From contig NC_092521.1 in assembly GCF_037038585.1 (NCBI RefSeq), positions 106,160,398 through 106,224,397 of the forward strand: a stretch of 64,000 bases of DNA. Reading direction: 5' to 3'. Positions 1 to 12,965 of the stretch are shown piece by piece. The DNA comes from Patagioenas fasciata. Its lineage: Eukaryota > Chordata > Aves > Columbiformes > Columbidae. Within the stretch, counting starts at the first letter, position 1, and every line of letters starts with the position of its first letter. Made by a program: the position numbers and the translations under genes. Below the pieces are notes generated by a model. It ran no database searches, was not told the origin of the DNA, and was given only the letters and a program-made list of their open reading frames with translations.

Positions 1-1637
1 TAACATAATGCTCTGCAACATTACTCAGTCCAGCAATGTATGTCCAACTCCCTGCACAATAAACTTGCACAGCTGCACTCATTTAACTTGGAGAGAAGCT
101 GGCAAAATGTCACTTGTTAAATAAATTCACTATAAATTAATATGGTTCTGCTTTCATCTGCATATAAACCACAATAATATTCACCAAATCATACAGTTAT
201 ATTGATACACTGCCATTCACATCAATTACTGTTCTATTAAATTATGTACACAGTTGGAATTATGGCATAAAAATATATACTGGAACTATATTTCTTTCAA
301 AATCTTATGTGTTTAATAGACATTGATACATTAATAAAAACAGTACATTTCCCTGAAGAAAGACAGAAGTGGTAGTAAGTGATTTATGATGGTTTATGTT
401 GCATCAGGAGATTTTTCACAGTTCATTTGCAAATTCTTCACTACTTAGATTTATTTATTTTCTTTTATGAAAGTTTTGGGTTCTACAGCAATGTCAGTTT
501 AAACACATTTGTTGTAAATACTAATGCTGAAAGTGAATTGTAACTTCTTCCTCTGAGTTAGTACAACTGAAATACTGAGAGCTCTCTATAGAAAACTAAT
601 ATAATTTTAAATATTTCAATTTATCTGGTGTGTTTTTTAGTATTTTTGAGGGATTTTCATTGGATCATTGGTTGGTTGGAGATTTTTAACAGAAATTGGC
701 TTTTTCTTCATCTTCAAAAAAGTTCCCAAGAATTAATCTTTACAGATCATGTGAAGGGTGTATAAGATACTACTAATTCTTGTATTTCCTTAATCAACAA
801 TGTTTGCATTCTTTCAGTTACCATGACACAAAGCCATTATTTTAAGTGAGTAGAAATCTTCCTTGTGCAACCTTTTGGAGAGTCAGGAAATATCAGCTGT
901 TGTCTGATATGATGTCTTTATTGTTAACATAGAACTCAAGCTAATGCTTTTTGTTACTGATACAGAATGAGGTCATAGGAAACTAACTAAAGACTCCCAT
1001 AAAGAACCATCAAGAAAATGTGATCTATTAATAAATACATGAATGCAAATGTATTGTTGTACAACTAGTTATTCCATACAAGTTCACATATATTCAGTGG
1101 ACTGTTGTTTTAGCATGTATTCATGTACCTACAGGAGATTCATGATTGCAAGTTCCTTCTTCGGTCCTCTCTGTGTCATTCTAACATATTAATGAATTGC
1201 AGAAGAATTCCATGATACATACAGTCATTTGATAGCCAGCCTACTTTAAAAAATTCTGTAAGCAGACAGATGATAGGACAAATGTCAAAGATATACCTTG
1301 AATTATTATCTTGCTATTCTTAAAGAAAAACACAGTGTTGGCATTGTAACAGTGCTGTAAGCCTTGTTTTGAGATTTTGTGACAAGCAAAATTATGTTCC
1401 TTCATAGCAGTTTGGACCAAGGCCTTAAAAATATTTACAAATTCTAAAATTCTCACAACATCCCTATATGAGGTTGGTTGCTGGGCTTTATGCTTTCAAC
1501 TAAGGAGCATATTAACATTAGCTTGTCTGTATTAAGATGGTACTTCCAGCATTTTTTGTTTGCTAATACTGGTTTACTTCCATCAGCAAATGCAGAATTG
1601 TCTTGTAAAACTTAGTTGCTGTTGTCTCTGTTGTCAT

Positions 1638-1832
1638 CAACAGAACCTTACCTAGGGGCAATCAGAGGTGTGATCTTGGGTGCAGGCCCTCCAAGTGAAG
1701 TGTAAGCCTTTGCTTATCTGTAGGAAAGATCCACTGGAGAAGGCTTTCTCATTTTTCTACTACAGCTGTTCTTCATCTATGACACATTTGTCCTACAACA
1801 TGTCTAGCTTCGACATTTTCAATAGTAAGGTT
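1638..1832. repeat. 195-bp direct duplication, copy 1
   Basis: This segment recurs at 2875-3069 at the same length, with only two substitutions that I could find by reading both copies side by side (G/A differences near the middle and in the TACAGC-T[G/A]T stretch). Both copies begin CAACAGAACC and end AATAGTAAGGTT. The flanks are unrelated, so the unit is sharply bounded. Near-identity implies a recent duplication or gene conversion. No known repeat family recognised. Confidence 0.9.
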
Positions 1833-2874
1833 TATTTCTAATCCAGTTATCATTTTGTGAAACTAGATTTGGAAAGAATCCCACATATAAGATGGGACAC
1901 TGTGGCACTTGTGGTGCCATTTTTCAGCTGCAGCTCAAGCATTAGATTGTGATGTGATAGTATTCAGAATAAGTTGTGATAATAAAAAACAGTGCTGACA
2001 GCTTGTCTCTACTACGTTCATTGTTCTCCTAATATCAACAAATGGCATTAGCAACTAGGAACCACTACTATCCACAGGGCTCAGCAACAGCTGATTGGCA
2101 ACTACTTACTTCCAAGTGCAGTTCTCTCTCCATAATGGCACTGCCCGAAAATGTTACTCTCACATTGACCAAAGCCATTTACAGAACGTTTAGAAGACTT
2201 GGGAGCAGATTCTAAGGGACATTTGAGTGCCTGACTCATACTCTGAAAAAGAGAAAAATAATATAGATAGGATTTTGGTTGTTAGACATTGAAATATTCT
2301 TCAGATCTTCATCTACAACATTTCCAATATGTTAAAAAAAAGATACCACCACCTATCATGCTTCCTAAAAAGTTACCAATTCAATCTTCAGATTGGGTCC
2401 TACTTTAAAAAAAATTTCAACATAATTTCCTTTCCCTTAAGCAATGAAAAAGCAAGGGAAATAAAAAGTCAATATGTTTTGTTGTTTGAAGAGAGGGTGC
2501 CTTGTTTTGAGGTAATAATAAGTGAATCTTCAGTGCAGTAGCTCAAGAGAACTTTGCTCCTTGAGTTCCTTAGCTAAATAACATTGTTATGTGCTAATGT
2601 GAGACAGCCTTTTAATAATATTCCATGCAAATGTATTGTTTTAATTAACCAGTTAATTGATTTATAGAGTGTCTGTTCAGCTCACTTGACCTTTGAAAAA
2701 GTACTTAGCTTTTCTCTCAAGTGAATGCAATAATAAAAATAATTTCTTAATTTTCCAAATATTTTAAAGGAGAGCCTTAATCCTGTTCATTTTTGAATTC
2801 TTGATAAAACCATCATGTAAGTAAAACAGGGAGTATTTCCCCTCAGAAAGTCAGCTGGATTGCTTCAGAGCATG

Positions 2875-3069
2875 CAACAGAACCTTACCTAGGGGCAATC
2901 AGAGGTGTGATCTTGGGTGCAGGCCCTCCAAGTGAAGTGTAAACCTTTGCTTATCTGTAGGAAAGATCCACTGGAGAAGGCTTTCTCATTTTTCTACTAC
3001 AGCTATTCTTCATCTATGACACATTTGTCCTACAACATGTCTAGCTTCGACATTTTCAATAGTAAGGTT
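2875..3069. repeat. 195-bp direct duplication, copy 2
   Basis: Second copy of the unit at 1638-1832, offset by exactly 1237 bp. In both copies one frame is open across most of the unit, between an acceptor-like CTGTAG and a donor-like ATA|GTAAGG. An exon of about 101 bp could therefore be imagined, but nothing else supports transcription. A CTG-type triplet run directly follows this copy. Confidence 0.9.
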
Positions 3070-3329
3070 GCTGCTGCTGCTGTGGTGTGTAGAAAGGTTC
3101 ACTCAGCTCTGTTTGCCGGGAACATGCTGCTTTGTTGTCTTTTTACTGAAAGGTGATTATTACCATGGGTCCACCTACCCTATAACACACCACATGGACC
3201 ATCCAGGATATCTGGCAAATGTTATCAGTAAGAAAGAAGGCTTTAGGGGGAAAGTGAGCACCTTCTAAAAGGTTTCATGTAGCACAAATATCTGCAAATA
3301 GATTTAAGCAGAAAGCCAAACCGTGCCTG

Positions 3330-4152
3330 CTGGTATCATGTCCCCGAGCACCGTGGGAAGAGGTGCTCTCTTGTGGTCAGAAGGAAAAGCTGGTTTGAGA
3401 AATCTGCTGTGTCTTCTGTGAGACAGATCCTAAGGCGACTTGAAACTGAAAAGCAGAGAAGAGTGCATTTCCTTTGTGGCAAGCGGCTAGGACAGTGGGG
3501 CTGAGAGAGCGAGGCTGACTCCCTGGGATGCCCATCGAAAGCACCCGAACAGAGACCTAGGGATGTCTTGCTTATCCGGCTCCGATGGGAAGCAGGGACC
3601 CGGGCTCCACCTCGGACATGCCCGTTGGAGCCCCCAGCCTTGGCTCCTAGCACCGGAAGCTCAGGCACACTTCTTCCCAACCCCCAGGTGCTCAGAGCCG
3701 AACCGGGACGGTGGACACAAGCCTCAGCCTGCCGTCACCCCCTCGGCGGAACGGAGCTCTCCTGCCGATCTCGAAGGGTGCTCAGTCGGGGCATCGCTGT
3801 CCCCGCAGTGCAGCCTCCGCGGGAGCGGCAGGAAAGCTCCGCCTCCGGCCGTTCGGGAACAGCCTGATAAAGGCAGGTGCGGGTAAGCAGCAGGACCCCA
3901 GCTCGAAGCATCTGTCTGTGCACGGAGCCCCTGACCCCTCCTTGTCCACCCTGTGGAAAGCAGCACCGGAGCCAGCCAGTGCCGCCGCTGGGACAGGACT
4001 CTAACCGCCGCCTGCTGAGCGCACCACTGTCCCGCCGCCCGCAGCCTTCGGTCGCGTCTCTGCGAAGGGACAAGGACCTCGCCCCCAAGGACCTCTGAAG
4101 AGGCGGGATTTCTCCGGGAAGGGGAAGCAGGATTTTCCTGTGTGGCTTGGAG
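3330..4152 (+). promoter_or_regulatory. SLC9A3: CpG-rich promoter and 5' leader of SLC9A3
   Basis: The base composition changes abruptly from AT-rich to GC-rich with many CG dinucleotides from about 3.35 kb, densest at 3560-4100, and ends at the SLC9A3 start codon. It contains GC-box-like motifs (CCCGCCGCCC at 4031-4040; GAGGCGGGAT around 4100-4109) and a GATA-factor consensus TGATAA at 3865-3870 that could also serve as a weak TATA element. Sp1-family and GATA-type control is known for mammalian NHE3 promoters; its action here is inferred. The transcription start is not determinable by eye. Long open frames on both strands here are a by-product of high GC. Confidence 0.7.
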
Positions 4153-4348
4153 ATGAGGCAGGTATCTGGAGTGGGATTCCTCCTGGGGCTGATGGCTCTC
4201 CCAGTGGCGCTGGGACAGAGAAGCTCGGGAAGCCCTATAAATAGCAGCCAGCATCAAAGCTTTGCCATCGTCTCTTTCAAATGGGAACACGTCAAGGACC
4301 CTTATGTCATTACACTCTGGATACTTGTGGCCAGCTTGGCCAAAATCG
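4153..4348 (+). CDS. SLC9A3: SLC9A3 coding exon 1 (residues 1-66)
   Basis: ATG at 4153 opens a hydrophobic signal-like segment ([21 protein letters not shown]), then the NHE3-type stretch [20 protein letters not shown] leading into the first exchanger helix. The in-frame codon two triplets upstream is TTG, so 4153 is the natural start. The exon ends ATCG|GTGAGT in phase 1. The first residue of exon 2 completes a valine codon, giving KIVFHLSHK. The sequence TATAAATAG at 4236-4244 lies inside the coding region and is probably chance. Confidence 0.93.
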
Positions 4349-7300
4349 GTGAGTCTGTAGTTATGTTAACATATGTACTTTTCCTTCCCCTTTCCCTTCT
4401 CCCGCTCATGTAAATGAAGAAAGTTTATAATCAGTCCACTGACCCGTTTTCGGGGCGTTTACTGTACTCCGTTCTTATTTCATAATACTGTCCTACATGG
4501 TGCTTAGCTGTGTGATTTTTCACTTGCCCCACTGGGTTATCTAGTTCATTTTCAGCGCCTAAGGCTATGGCTTCGGCATCTGACTCCTTGCAAACCCTTG
4601 CAGTTCTTTGAAACCTTGCATTACTGTTGCTCCCGGGAAAAAGCTTTTTTTATAGCAATGAAAAAGAAATCAGGCTTTATTGACTATACAATACCTATTC
4701 CAGTGTATTATATGCTATTCTCTTGATCGTGACTGATAGCCGTATTAGCTAACACCATCAAAAATAAACACTGTAAGCTACTCAAGTGAATTGAGCATTC
4801 TCTCCTTTGCAGTGCTGCTGAATTAGTGAAAGAGCATAGCTTATGGAGAAAAAAATACAAGCTTTAGAACACACAGAGCTTTTTCAAGAAATTGGAATTA
4901 GTGAAAAGCAAGGACTTAAGTCTAACTTCAGTGTAAAATGAATTTATACAAACGCTCTAACTCTTGTGTTCTGAACTTCGTGACTTTTCCAAAAACAATC
5001 TTATAACACTGCTGAACTAGAAGAGTCGCCATTCAATTGGAATGTATTTTATTTGGTTGATGCTATTATTTTCAGTCCTTTTAGATTTGGATCTAAAAGC
5101 AGTCCTGCTGCTTTGGCTGACACCAAAAATATAATTTTCAATTTTCAATAAATTGTCTCTAACCCAGAAGGTATGATCAGCTGAAAACCCTACTAATACT
5201 TTTCTGTACTTGTACCATTAATACTAATTTGGGATATTAAAATCATATTCCATGGATTTAACATGTCACAGAGAATGGAAGATGTAAAAAGATGTACTTA
5301 GGTATATTCTGCTTAGCACAGAAGATAAACACAGTAAGACTTGGTTGGAAAATGCTGTCTCCAAATCCAAATAAAACATTTTAAAAATGAGGAGTAAGTT
5401 ATGTAGAGGTATTGTAAAGCATTTTTCAGTGATATCTGCATCTTGGGTTTCACTTGCTTAACCACAGATATAACTAAATACCTTTGTATGAATCACTGTT
5501 GAACTACACCTTGCAAATAGTTTGTGTTCAGATGGTTGCTGCATTTTGTAGATTATATAAAAAGACAGTTTTATTTTAATTTACTTTTATTGGGGGGTTA
5601 TATCAAGTAGAAAACTGAGGAAACCAGATACACAAAAAGATAGTGACAATGTTGAATCCCTATAAAATGGTGCTGAACTAAACTAATACACAGGTTGCTC
5701 ATTTATACCTTCTTTTTGAGATGCTCTTCTAAATAACTCTTTGCCCTCTGTGTTATTAAGGCTTTGCTGCTCTGCACATGTGCCACAGTTGTACAGAGTA
5801 GTATTAGTGCTGCACAACCATATCAGTGCTGTGTCAGAAACCAAATGAAGCTAATAGGACAGTTAGATTGTCCTGTATTTAAATTGCAATGGCCTGGATT
5901 AAGATCAGTTTGTATTAAAATGAACCATCTTACCATGAAGTCCTCTGTATAAACCCTTCATAAAGCACTAATTGATCTTTGAGTTCAGAAGATGAATGTT
6001 ACTTGTTCTGTTTTTGAATTCTTTGCACTTTTTCACAGCTGCACAGAGCATGTCACTTGCTGGTAGATTATATCTATCATCAACACCATCATTTTTCTTC
6101 TGAAAAATTCTCAAGATTTATTCTTTTATTTCTTCACATTTGTAATTGCAATGATATACTAATCTGGACATGGTCTCTGAAGCAGCAATGTACAACTGCT
6201 GTATTCCACTGAGAGCCTATGAATGCTCCTGCATTCCCCACCAGTCACAAATAAAATAGAGAAAAGCAGAAATGTATACTCATTGTTCAACATCTTATTA
6301 ATGAAGAAAGTATGAAGGTATTCATATAAGTCAATGAGAAAGGGAAATGAAAAAAACTGCTTCTCAGCCTTCTACCTGTCTTGGTGTGTCAAGGGTTCTT
6401 GAAAGCAGATCAGAAATCTATTGGAAGACTTTGAATGGTAAACATGCTGTGCTGGATCAAAGAAGTTTTAGACATTTGAAAAGCAGACAGGAAAGAGCTG
6501 AGGAAGAAAATACAGAACATCTGCCCTTGTGTCTCTTGCTTTACTACCTGAAGGAGGGCAAAGGTAGTGGAGTCAAAATGCTGGGTTTGCTGTGGGTTTT
6601 TCTTCAGGGGAGGAGCTGTTCTCACACATGCAAGCTCACTTCTCCATGGCTACAGGGGCTGGGAAAACTATTTTACTGATGAGTGATAGGCAATTGGGTC
6701 AGCAAAAAGTGTTCTGGGAATTACAACTGGTAGCTGAGGATGAAAAGTGTATGAGAATACTTTGTCTTCTCTTGCATTAGGATAACCTTAGGCCTTTGTG
6801 GGGTTTGTTTGTTGTGTGTGGGTTATAATTATTATTATTATAGTTTTTATTATTCTTGTGTGCTTTGTTTTGTTTTTTAGAAAAAAGTTTCAGTTCATAA
6901 TTTTATATTGCTTGGGGAAATGTGTATTTAATAGGAGATTCTGGTGGATTTTATGGGACTTGATGTTCATGTTATATACATTCAGAATGTAAATTGGTAC
7001 TGTCGAAAAGCTGCAACATAAACTATTGTATGTGAAATCTCATAAGCATCTTGTAAGCATGAAGAGATGCCTAGTGTTTTGGGTTTTGTAGGAAGGAAGC
7101 TGCTTTTTTTTCTTTATGTGAAGAATACTTATATCTCTTGGGCACGTTTAAGTATTGACACAAATGAAACTGTGGAAGAAGACTCTTTGCAGAGCTGGCT
7201 TTCATGCACCATAGGAAATAAATGGTCTGTGTCTACTATGAAACTTCTAATGCTTTGCAGTGTACTGTTTTACATACTACAATTTATTTGATTTGACCCT

Positions 7301-9818
7301 CTTAATTTGAAACGCTCCAACTCTTCATTCTAAGGCACCCTTTGGCTAATGATCTTTATTTCCTCTTTTGATAGGCTCTCTTATCACTACAAATGAGTAT
7401 CCTTATGGGATAAGGCCAATAAACTACTTAAATGTGTAAAGCTAAGCCAGAAAAACATCTTATCTACATGAAGAAGGTACATGAGGTACAGCTGAGAACC
7501 CTCCAAGTGGACTTCAGGTGTCTACTTCCTGTACCTCAGTTCTCTGGATGAAACAAGCAATACCAATGAATAAAATATGCAAATACATGCATATTTGTAT
7601 ATGTAGTTAGAGATATAGATTAGGACTTTACCTACTCTAACTATGTTGATAAAGGATGCTACGCTTTTATCAACATATTGCACTGTATAGTTCCAAATTA
7701 AGACACATGCACACTCACCATCCGTGTACTTTATCATGTACTCTCCTCTTTTAACAGATGACATCTTGAAAATAACTTTTTAAAAACAGACATGTAAAAC
7801 ATGCAAACAGTGGCAGGACAGTCTGCTACAAAAAAAAAAAAAAAACCAGAAGTACGAAGGAGATCAGAAAACAAATTTGGGAACATGTAGAAGGAAACCA
7901 ATAATCATCTCAAGAACTAAAAATGTGCAAGAGAATAAATAATGTTAACTCTGAATATTGTATATGATTTTTTTTCTGAGGATGTTTCTGAGGCCTTGTC
8001 TGTTGGAAAAAAAAAAATCTGTTTCATGCTTCTATGCTTGTTCAAAATCCTAGGAGACAGAGATTGTATTTATATTTTCATTGGAAGGTATGTTGGGCAA
8101 TTTATAAAATTCCTACTGGTGGCTTAGATCCTTTTGTGGATGATAACATATGATATATATGAGATACATGATCTCGGGATAGCTAAAAACCCCTACAAAG
8201 CAGCCTTTCTGTCTGTTTAGCCCCTTGAACTTGCTCAATGTGGAGCAGATAAGCAACTGTAAGAAATGGTGGGAGAGAGACTACAAACGGCAATGAGGAA
8301 GGCTACACAGCCTTCTCATTATCTGTGAGTCAAACCTCTTGCCAGTGTTTTTATTTGTATAGTTTATATGCTGAGTCTATGAGTGACACAAAAGACTTTT
8401 AAAAAATTCTTAATATCTCTGTAGTTGTGCACAAATTCTAAAGGCTTTTATATAAGAAACTTGAAAGTGGAAGTGAAATTTGAATCTAGGGCAGCTGGTA
8501 AATCTGTCTTTAGGAATGCCACAATGCTTTGGAGGAGGGTGAAGAAGTGGTTCAACAACAATGAACAAACACTGAGGAGAAGGCTGGCCTGGTGATATCT
8601 CAAAAAGATACTGTGTCACATGGACAGGTTGAGTCCATCAGCTCTTTAGACCCCAGGACATGAGCTGTAAAGTACACTGTATGTTTAAGCTTACAAAGAT
8701 ATGGGTTCCCCAAAATGCTCCTGTTTCTGCATGCCCAGGTCCCTTCATATTGTCTCAAACTACTCTGAGAAAGGAAATCTACAGAGTATTTTGTTAACAT
8801 AAACAATTGCTCTAGAGAATTTTAAGCATATTAGGGATGGGCTAGGGAAGGAACTGTGAAATGCAGGTCTAACAACTCATCCAACTTAGACTCCTGGGGC
8901 AATATTTTCTTTGAAGAAATCAATACCCCTCCCTCCAAAGCAAACTGTCAAAACAAAAGCCTGTTTGACTCTCAGTTTTTGCCTCCTGGCATTTTAGCAC
9001 TAGTGAAAAGTGTCAATTACTTAGAGAAAGTCATTTAGTTTATTGTTTTAATAAAAGCAAAAAAATGTGATAAAAGCTCTTCTGTTGGCAGTTCTCCTGT
9101 AAATAACACCTTTAAGAAGAAATTTTGAAGGATGCTTAGCAGAACTTTACTGGAAGTATTTAACTGAAAACGGAGTCAGAGACTCAAATGGTGAGGACCC
9201 TGCAAAGCTTTAACTACCCTCGTTGTCATGATTGTAGTGTTTTTTAAAAGCTGCTTTCACTAGCAAGTGATGATATGAAAAAGGACTTGGCATTGTGATT
9301 AGGAAGTCTGGACCTGGCTACCTTCCCCCATATACTGAACAAGATAACAAGGAAAAAACACATCTTTTACTTTTATTTTGAATTCAGTAGAAGCTGGAAC
9401 AGGTTGGCAGAATTATCAAGGAGGCATATGCATACATATACATAGAAATACTATAAATTTGTGCTGGCAATTATGTTATACAACTGAGGTATCTTCCTTT
9501 TAGTAAGATGCTGTATTTCCTCATGCAAAGTGCTGTGCAGAATACCTGTGAGCTAGGAATGTTAGGTACTGTAAAATCTCTGACTTCTAAGGAATTACCT
9601 TCTTTATGCAACATCTTAGGCAGCTGAAAAGAACATTTCCAACATAGAATAGCAGCTTAGCATTTCCAGTTCTAGGAACAACTGTCTAAGCCATGTTTTT
9701 ATCAAATTTGTAATCTACAAATGGATGTCTGTTTCCACATTTTATTTCCATTTTACTCTTGTACCTTACTCATTCTTTTCCTGTCCTTCCTGCCTCCCTG
9801 AAACACATCTCTCTTCTT

Positions 9819-9838
9819 CCCACCCCCCCACCCCCCCC
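9819..9838. repeat. C-rich tract
   Basis: Twenty bases of C interrupted by single A residues, within a longer pyrimidine-rich stretch (about 9770-9840). The minus strand is a G-rich run that could fold into a quadruplex. No other function is visible. Confidence 0.6.
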
Positions 9839-11875
9839 TCAAGTCTAGCAAGTCTCAAGTATTAATTATTTAGACTAGGGAAGAAGATATCAGGAAAGTA
9901 TAATTCAACAAGATTCAGGTTACATCCCCTGATGAATAGCAAATATACAATGGCAACTTGTGGGCATTACATAAGAAAACAATGGCATTTTGAGACTGGC
10001 CCTGAGTTGAGTACAGTTCAGGCACGCATACCTAAGAAAGGATCTCGACCATAAATTACTTTCAGGTACCTGTGTGCAAAGTGCTTGGTGTTCTCTGTAG
10101 AACAATGGAAACCTTTTAATACTGTAGTCTTAGGTTTGTTGAAACCATTGATTTACTGTCTTCAGAGCTAAAACCACTTATTACTAAGGTTGATCTACAA
10201 ACCCCCCAAGTGACTGTAAATGTCTCATGTGGTAATGCAGCAGACTACAGGCCTGCAAGTAGTAAGTGCAAGCAGCAAACTTTTTCAAGTGTACATTAGT
10301 TCTTTGAGTAAAAGGCTTTGTGAGGTCTCCTTTGTTTTGTGAAGATCTGTGCATTAGAGATGCTTAGCAGGGGAGCTGGTATTGGAAGTCCTGAGTTATT
10401 ACTCCGACCTGGCAGTAAGAGGGTTGCTTTTCCAGTTGTTTCAATTCATACCATCAGAACTCTATAAAAAGTCAGTGAGTTTCACCACCAGTTTGCTTAA
10501 AAAAATGCTTTTAATTCAAATAAAAAACTTCTTTTCCCCCTATTTACCATGGTTTAGTTGCTCTGAAATAATTGATTAATGGATTACTGAGTTCTTTTGT
10601 ACCTTCTGTATGGTTCGTTCTATTCCAAGATGAAGTGTCGAGTCCAAAGTCAGAAGAATATTTCTTCTCTGAATATTCTTTTCATTCTTTCAGGAAATTC
10701 TTCCTGATTTTTCCTGTCTCTCTGCAGTAGTGCACTTAAACTAACGTCCCAAATAACTTGCGACAAGTGGCAGCCATTTAAAATTACAGTAAACTGCAGA
10801 CTATGGCTGGTGGTCTGTGTTGTAGTATTTTGATTCCTTTTGTAAAATAGCTTACGGTGTATTCACCCCTAAGAAAGTAGTGACATGATACCCAGTTGGC
10901 TGCTATGTAAAGAACCATAAAGTCATAAATACTGAAACTACAGGCTGACATGGAAGAGCCGATCAAGATGAAATGCAACACCTCAAGTGGAAACACTTTT
11001 AATTAAGGCACGAATATTTCATGTTTATTCATGGAAGAAGAAAATGGCAAAATATTCTGAAAGGCCTCTGCAAAAGCAAGGTTTTAAAGTAGATGAATCT
11101 AGAGAGTTTTCTCCTTCCAATAACTGAAAGTAGAACTCATTCTAGATTCACTGATGTATGCCTCAGTGAGTTCTGCTTTTGTTTATTGAAAGCAAAAAAT
11201 GCCTCATCCTGTTGTCAACCCTGCATGTTAAAGTAACGATAGTCAGACACCAAGGAAGAAAATCTCCAAGTAGACTGTAAACTGATTTTCAAAAACATTT
11301 GGTTATGATTTTCTCTGCTTCAATTGCAGTTTTTAAAAGTATAAAAAAAAAAAAAGTGGAAAGTGGAGGCTTTATGGATTCATTCACTTCCCAAAGTTGG
11401 ACTTTGAGGAAAATATTAAATATTCAGAAATCTGTAAAGGTCTTGAGCCGGTAAGATTTCATACGTAAAATCTCCCAGGTGCAAACAGATTGTAAACTGA
11501 TGGAGAGGCTCATCTAAACACAAAACTGATTTTATGTTAACTATTTTGTCATAGTTAAAACATTCTGACTCCTTTATTAAAATGACTATGGTTACATTGG
11601 TTTGGTGGTATGATAGTACTCCAGGGACTAGATGACATAGGTTGAAATAAGATGGCTTTATGTTAATTTAAGTACAACAATACTAATAGTTGTACTGAAG
11701 GTATAATTATTAAGTGTTCATACATAAAACTAAATACTGTTGCAGTATGAAGTTATTAGAATCCTCTTACTGCAGTGGAATAGCAGCACTGATGAATATT
11801 TGGATGTAGATTTTCAGGCCTTGACTGCTTAGACATACACTTAACAAATTAATTTAATAAATGTTATTTAGTGGT

Positions 11876-12965
11876 TTAAGTGGTTACAATATTCATGCCA
11901 GGGTGAATGAAACAGGGTTTGAATGCTTGTTCTTCTCTTTCAATGCATAGTCTACAGTTCAAACTGCTATAGGACTTGGTTTTAATTAAGTTCTCCAAAC
12001 TGAATAGACCCAGCTCTCTCAGTCTTTCCTCATAAGAAAGATGCTCCAGAGCCCTAATAATCTTTGTAGCTCTCCATGGGACTCCCTTTCTTGTCCTTCT
12101 TAAGATGAAGAGGCCAGAACTAGACACAGTAATCCAGATGCAGCCTCATCAAGGCAGAGTAGAGGGGAAAGAGCATCTACCTTGGCTTGCTTGGCAACAC
12201 TTTGCCTAACGGCACAGGATACCAGTAGCCTTCTTTGCTACAAGGGTACATTGCTGGCTGATGTTCAACTTGGTGTCTACTGCGAACACCAAGACCTTTC
12301 CTGCCAAACTGCTTTCCAGCTGGGTGGCCCCCAGCATATATTTGGTGTATGGGGTTGTTCCTTGCGAGGTGCAGGACTCTGCACTTCTCCTTTCTGAACT
12401 TCCTGAGGTTCCTGTCAGCCCATTTCTCCAGACTGTTGAGGTTCCTCTGAATGTCAGCATGACCCTGTGCCCTGTCAACCACTCCTCCCAACTTTGTGTC
12501 ATCAGCAGACTTGCTGAGAGTACACTCTGCCCTATCATCCAGACTATTAATGAGGATATTGAACAGTGTTGGATCCAGTATGCACTCCTGGGGTACACTG
12601 CATCCTACTGGCCTCCAACTAGACTTTGTGCCACTGATCACCATCCTCCAGACCCAGCCATTCACTTGGTTTTCAATCCACCTCACTGTCTGCTCATCCA
12701 GATCCTATGGCAACAGCTTGAGGGTTTATGAGACTCTTTGGACTCTATGCAGCTATGAGGAGACTGCAACAGGCCTTACTGAAGGCCCAATAGACACTAG
12801 CTACTGATCTCCCTTCTACCAGACCTGTCACTTAATCATGTAAGTTAACCAGGGGAGTCAAGCATGACTTTCTCTCCGGGAAGCTATGCTGACTACTCTC
12901 GAGGAATTTTTTGACCTTTATGTGCCTGGAAATGGTTTCTAGAATTATTCTATCAGCTAGACCTG
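11876..12965 (-). mobile_element. CR1 LINE fragment, degenerate, antisense
   Basis: Minus-strand translation shows CR1 reverse-transcriptase landmarks: a WIENQVNGW-like segment, the SADDTKLGG catalytic-box relative (normally FADDTKLGG), the LNSLEKWADRN helix, and further downstream [17 protein letters not shown]. Frames shift between these blocks (12177-12686 and 11876-12127 are separate frames). Above 12.8 kb comes an earlier segment resembling the ISRHI...SCLT stretch. Part of the middle is deleted, and I do not find the typical 3'-terminal octamer. An old, non-functional copy lying against the direction of SLC9A3. Confidence 0.85.

Larger units (their letters stand above)
1..3330. other. 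Upstream intergenic region
   Basis: AT-rich DNA with no convincing exon. All open frames are short (under 90 codons), lack homology I can recognise and look like chance. The only clear structure is the pair of 195-bp direct repeats at 1638-1832 and 2875-3069, followed by a short CTG-type triplet run at 3070-3082. Confidence 0.6.

Noticed and set aside
2917-3156. 79-codon open frame over the second 195-bp repeat
   Set aside because: No recognised homology. The open stretch comes from the duplicated unit and the adjoining triplet repeat; kept only as part of the duplication finding.
4236-4244. TATAAATAG resembling a strong TATA box
   Set aside because: It lies inside the coding sequence of exon 1 (codons for Pro-Ile-Asn-Ser). 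No in-frame ATG follows in the exon to make a useful product.
3724-4290. 188-codon minus-strand open frame antisense to the promoter and exon 1
   Set aside because: It lies wholly in the GC-rich island, where stops are rare in every frame (other frames are open too). Its composition is Arg/Ser/Pro/Ala-rich as expected from CpG sequence, and no domain is recognisable.
12261-12731. 156-codon + strand frame
   Set aside because: It is the reverse-strand shadow of the antisense CR1 reverse transcriptase.
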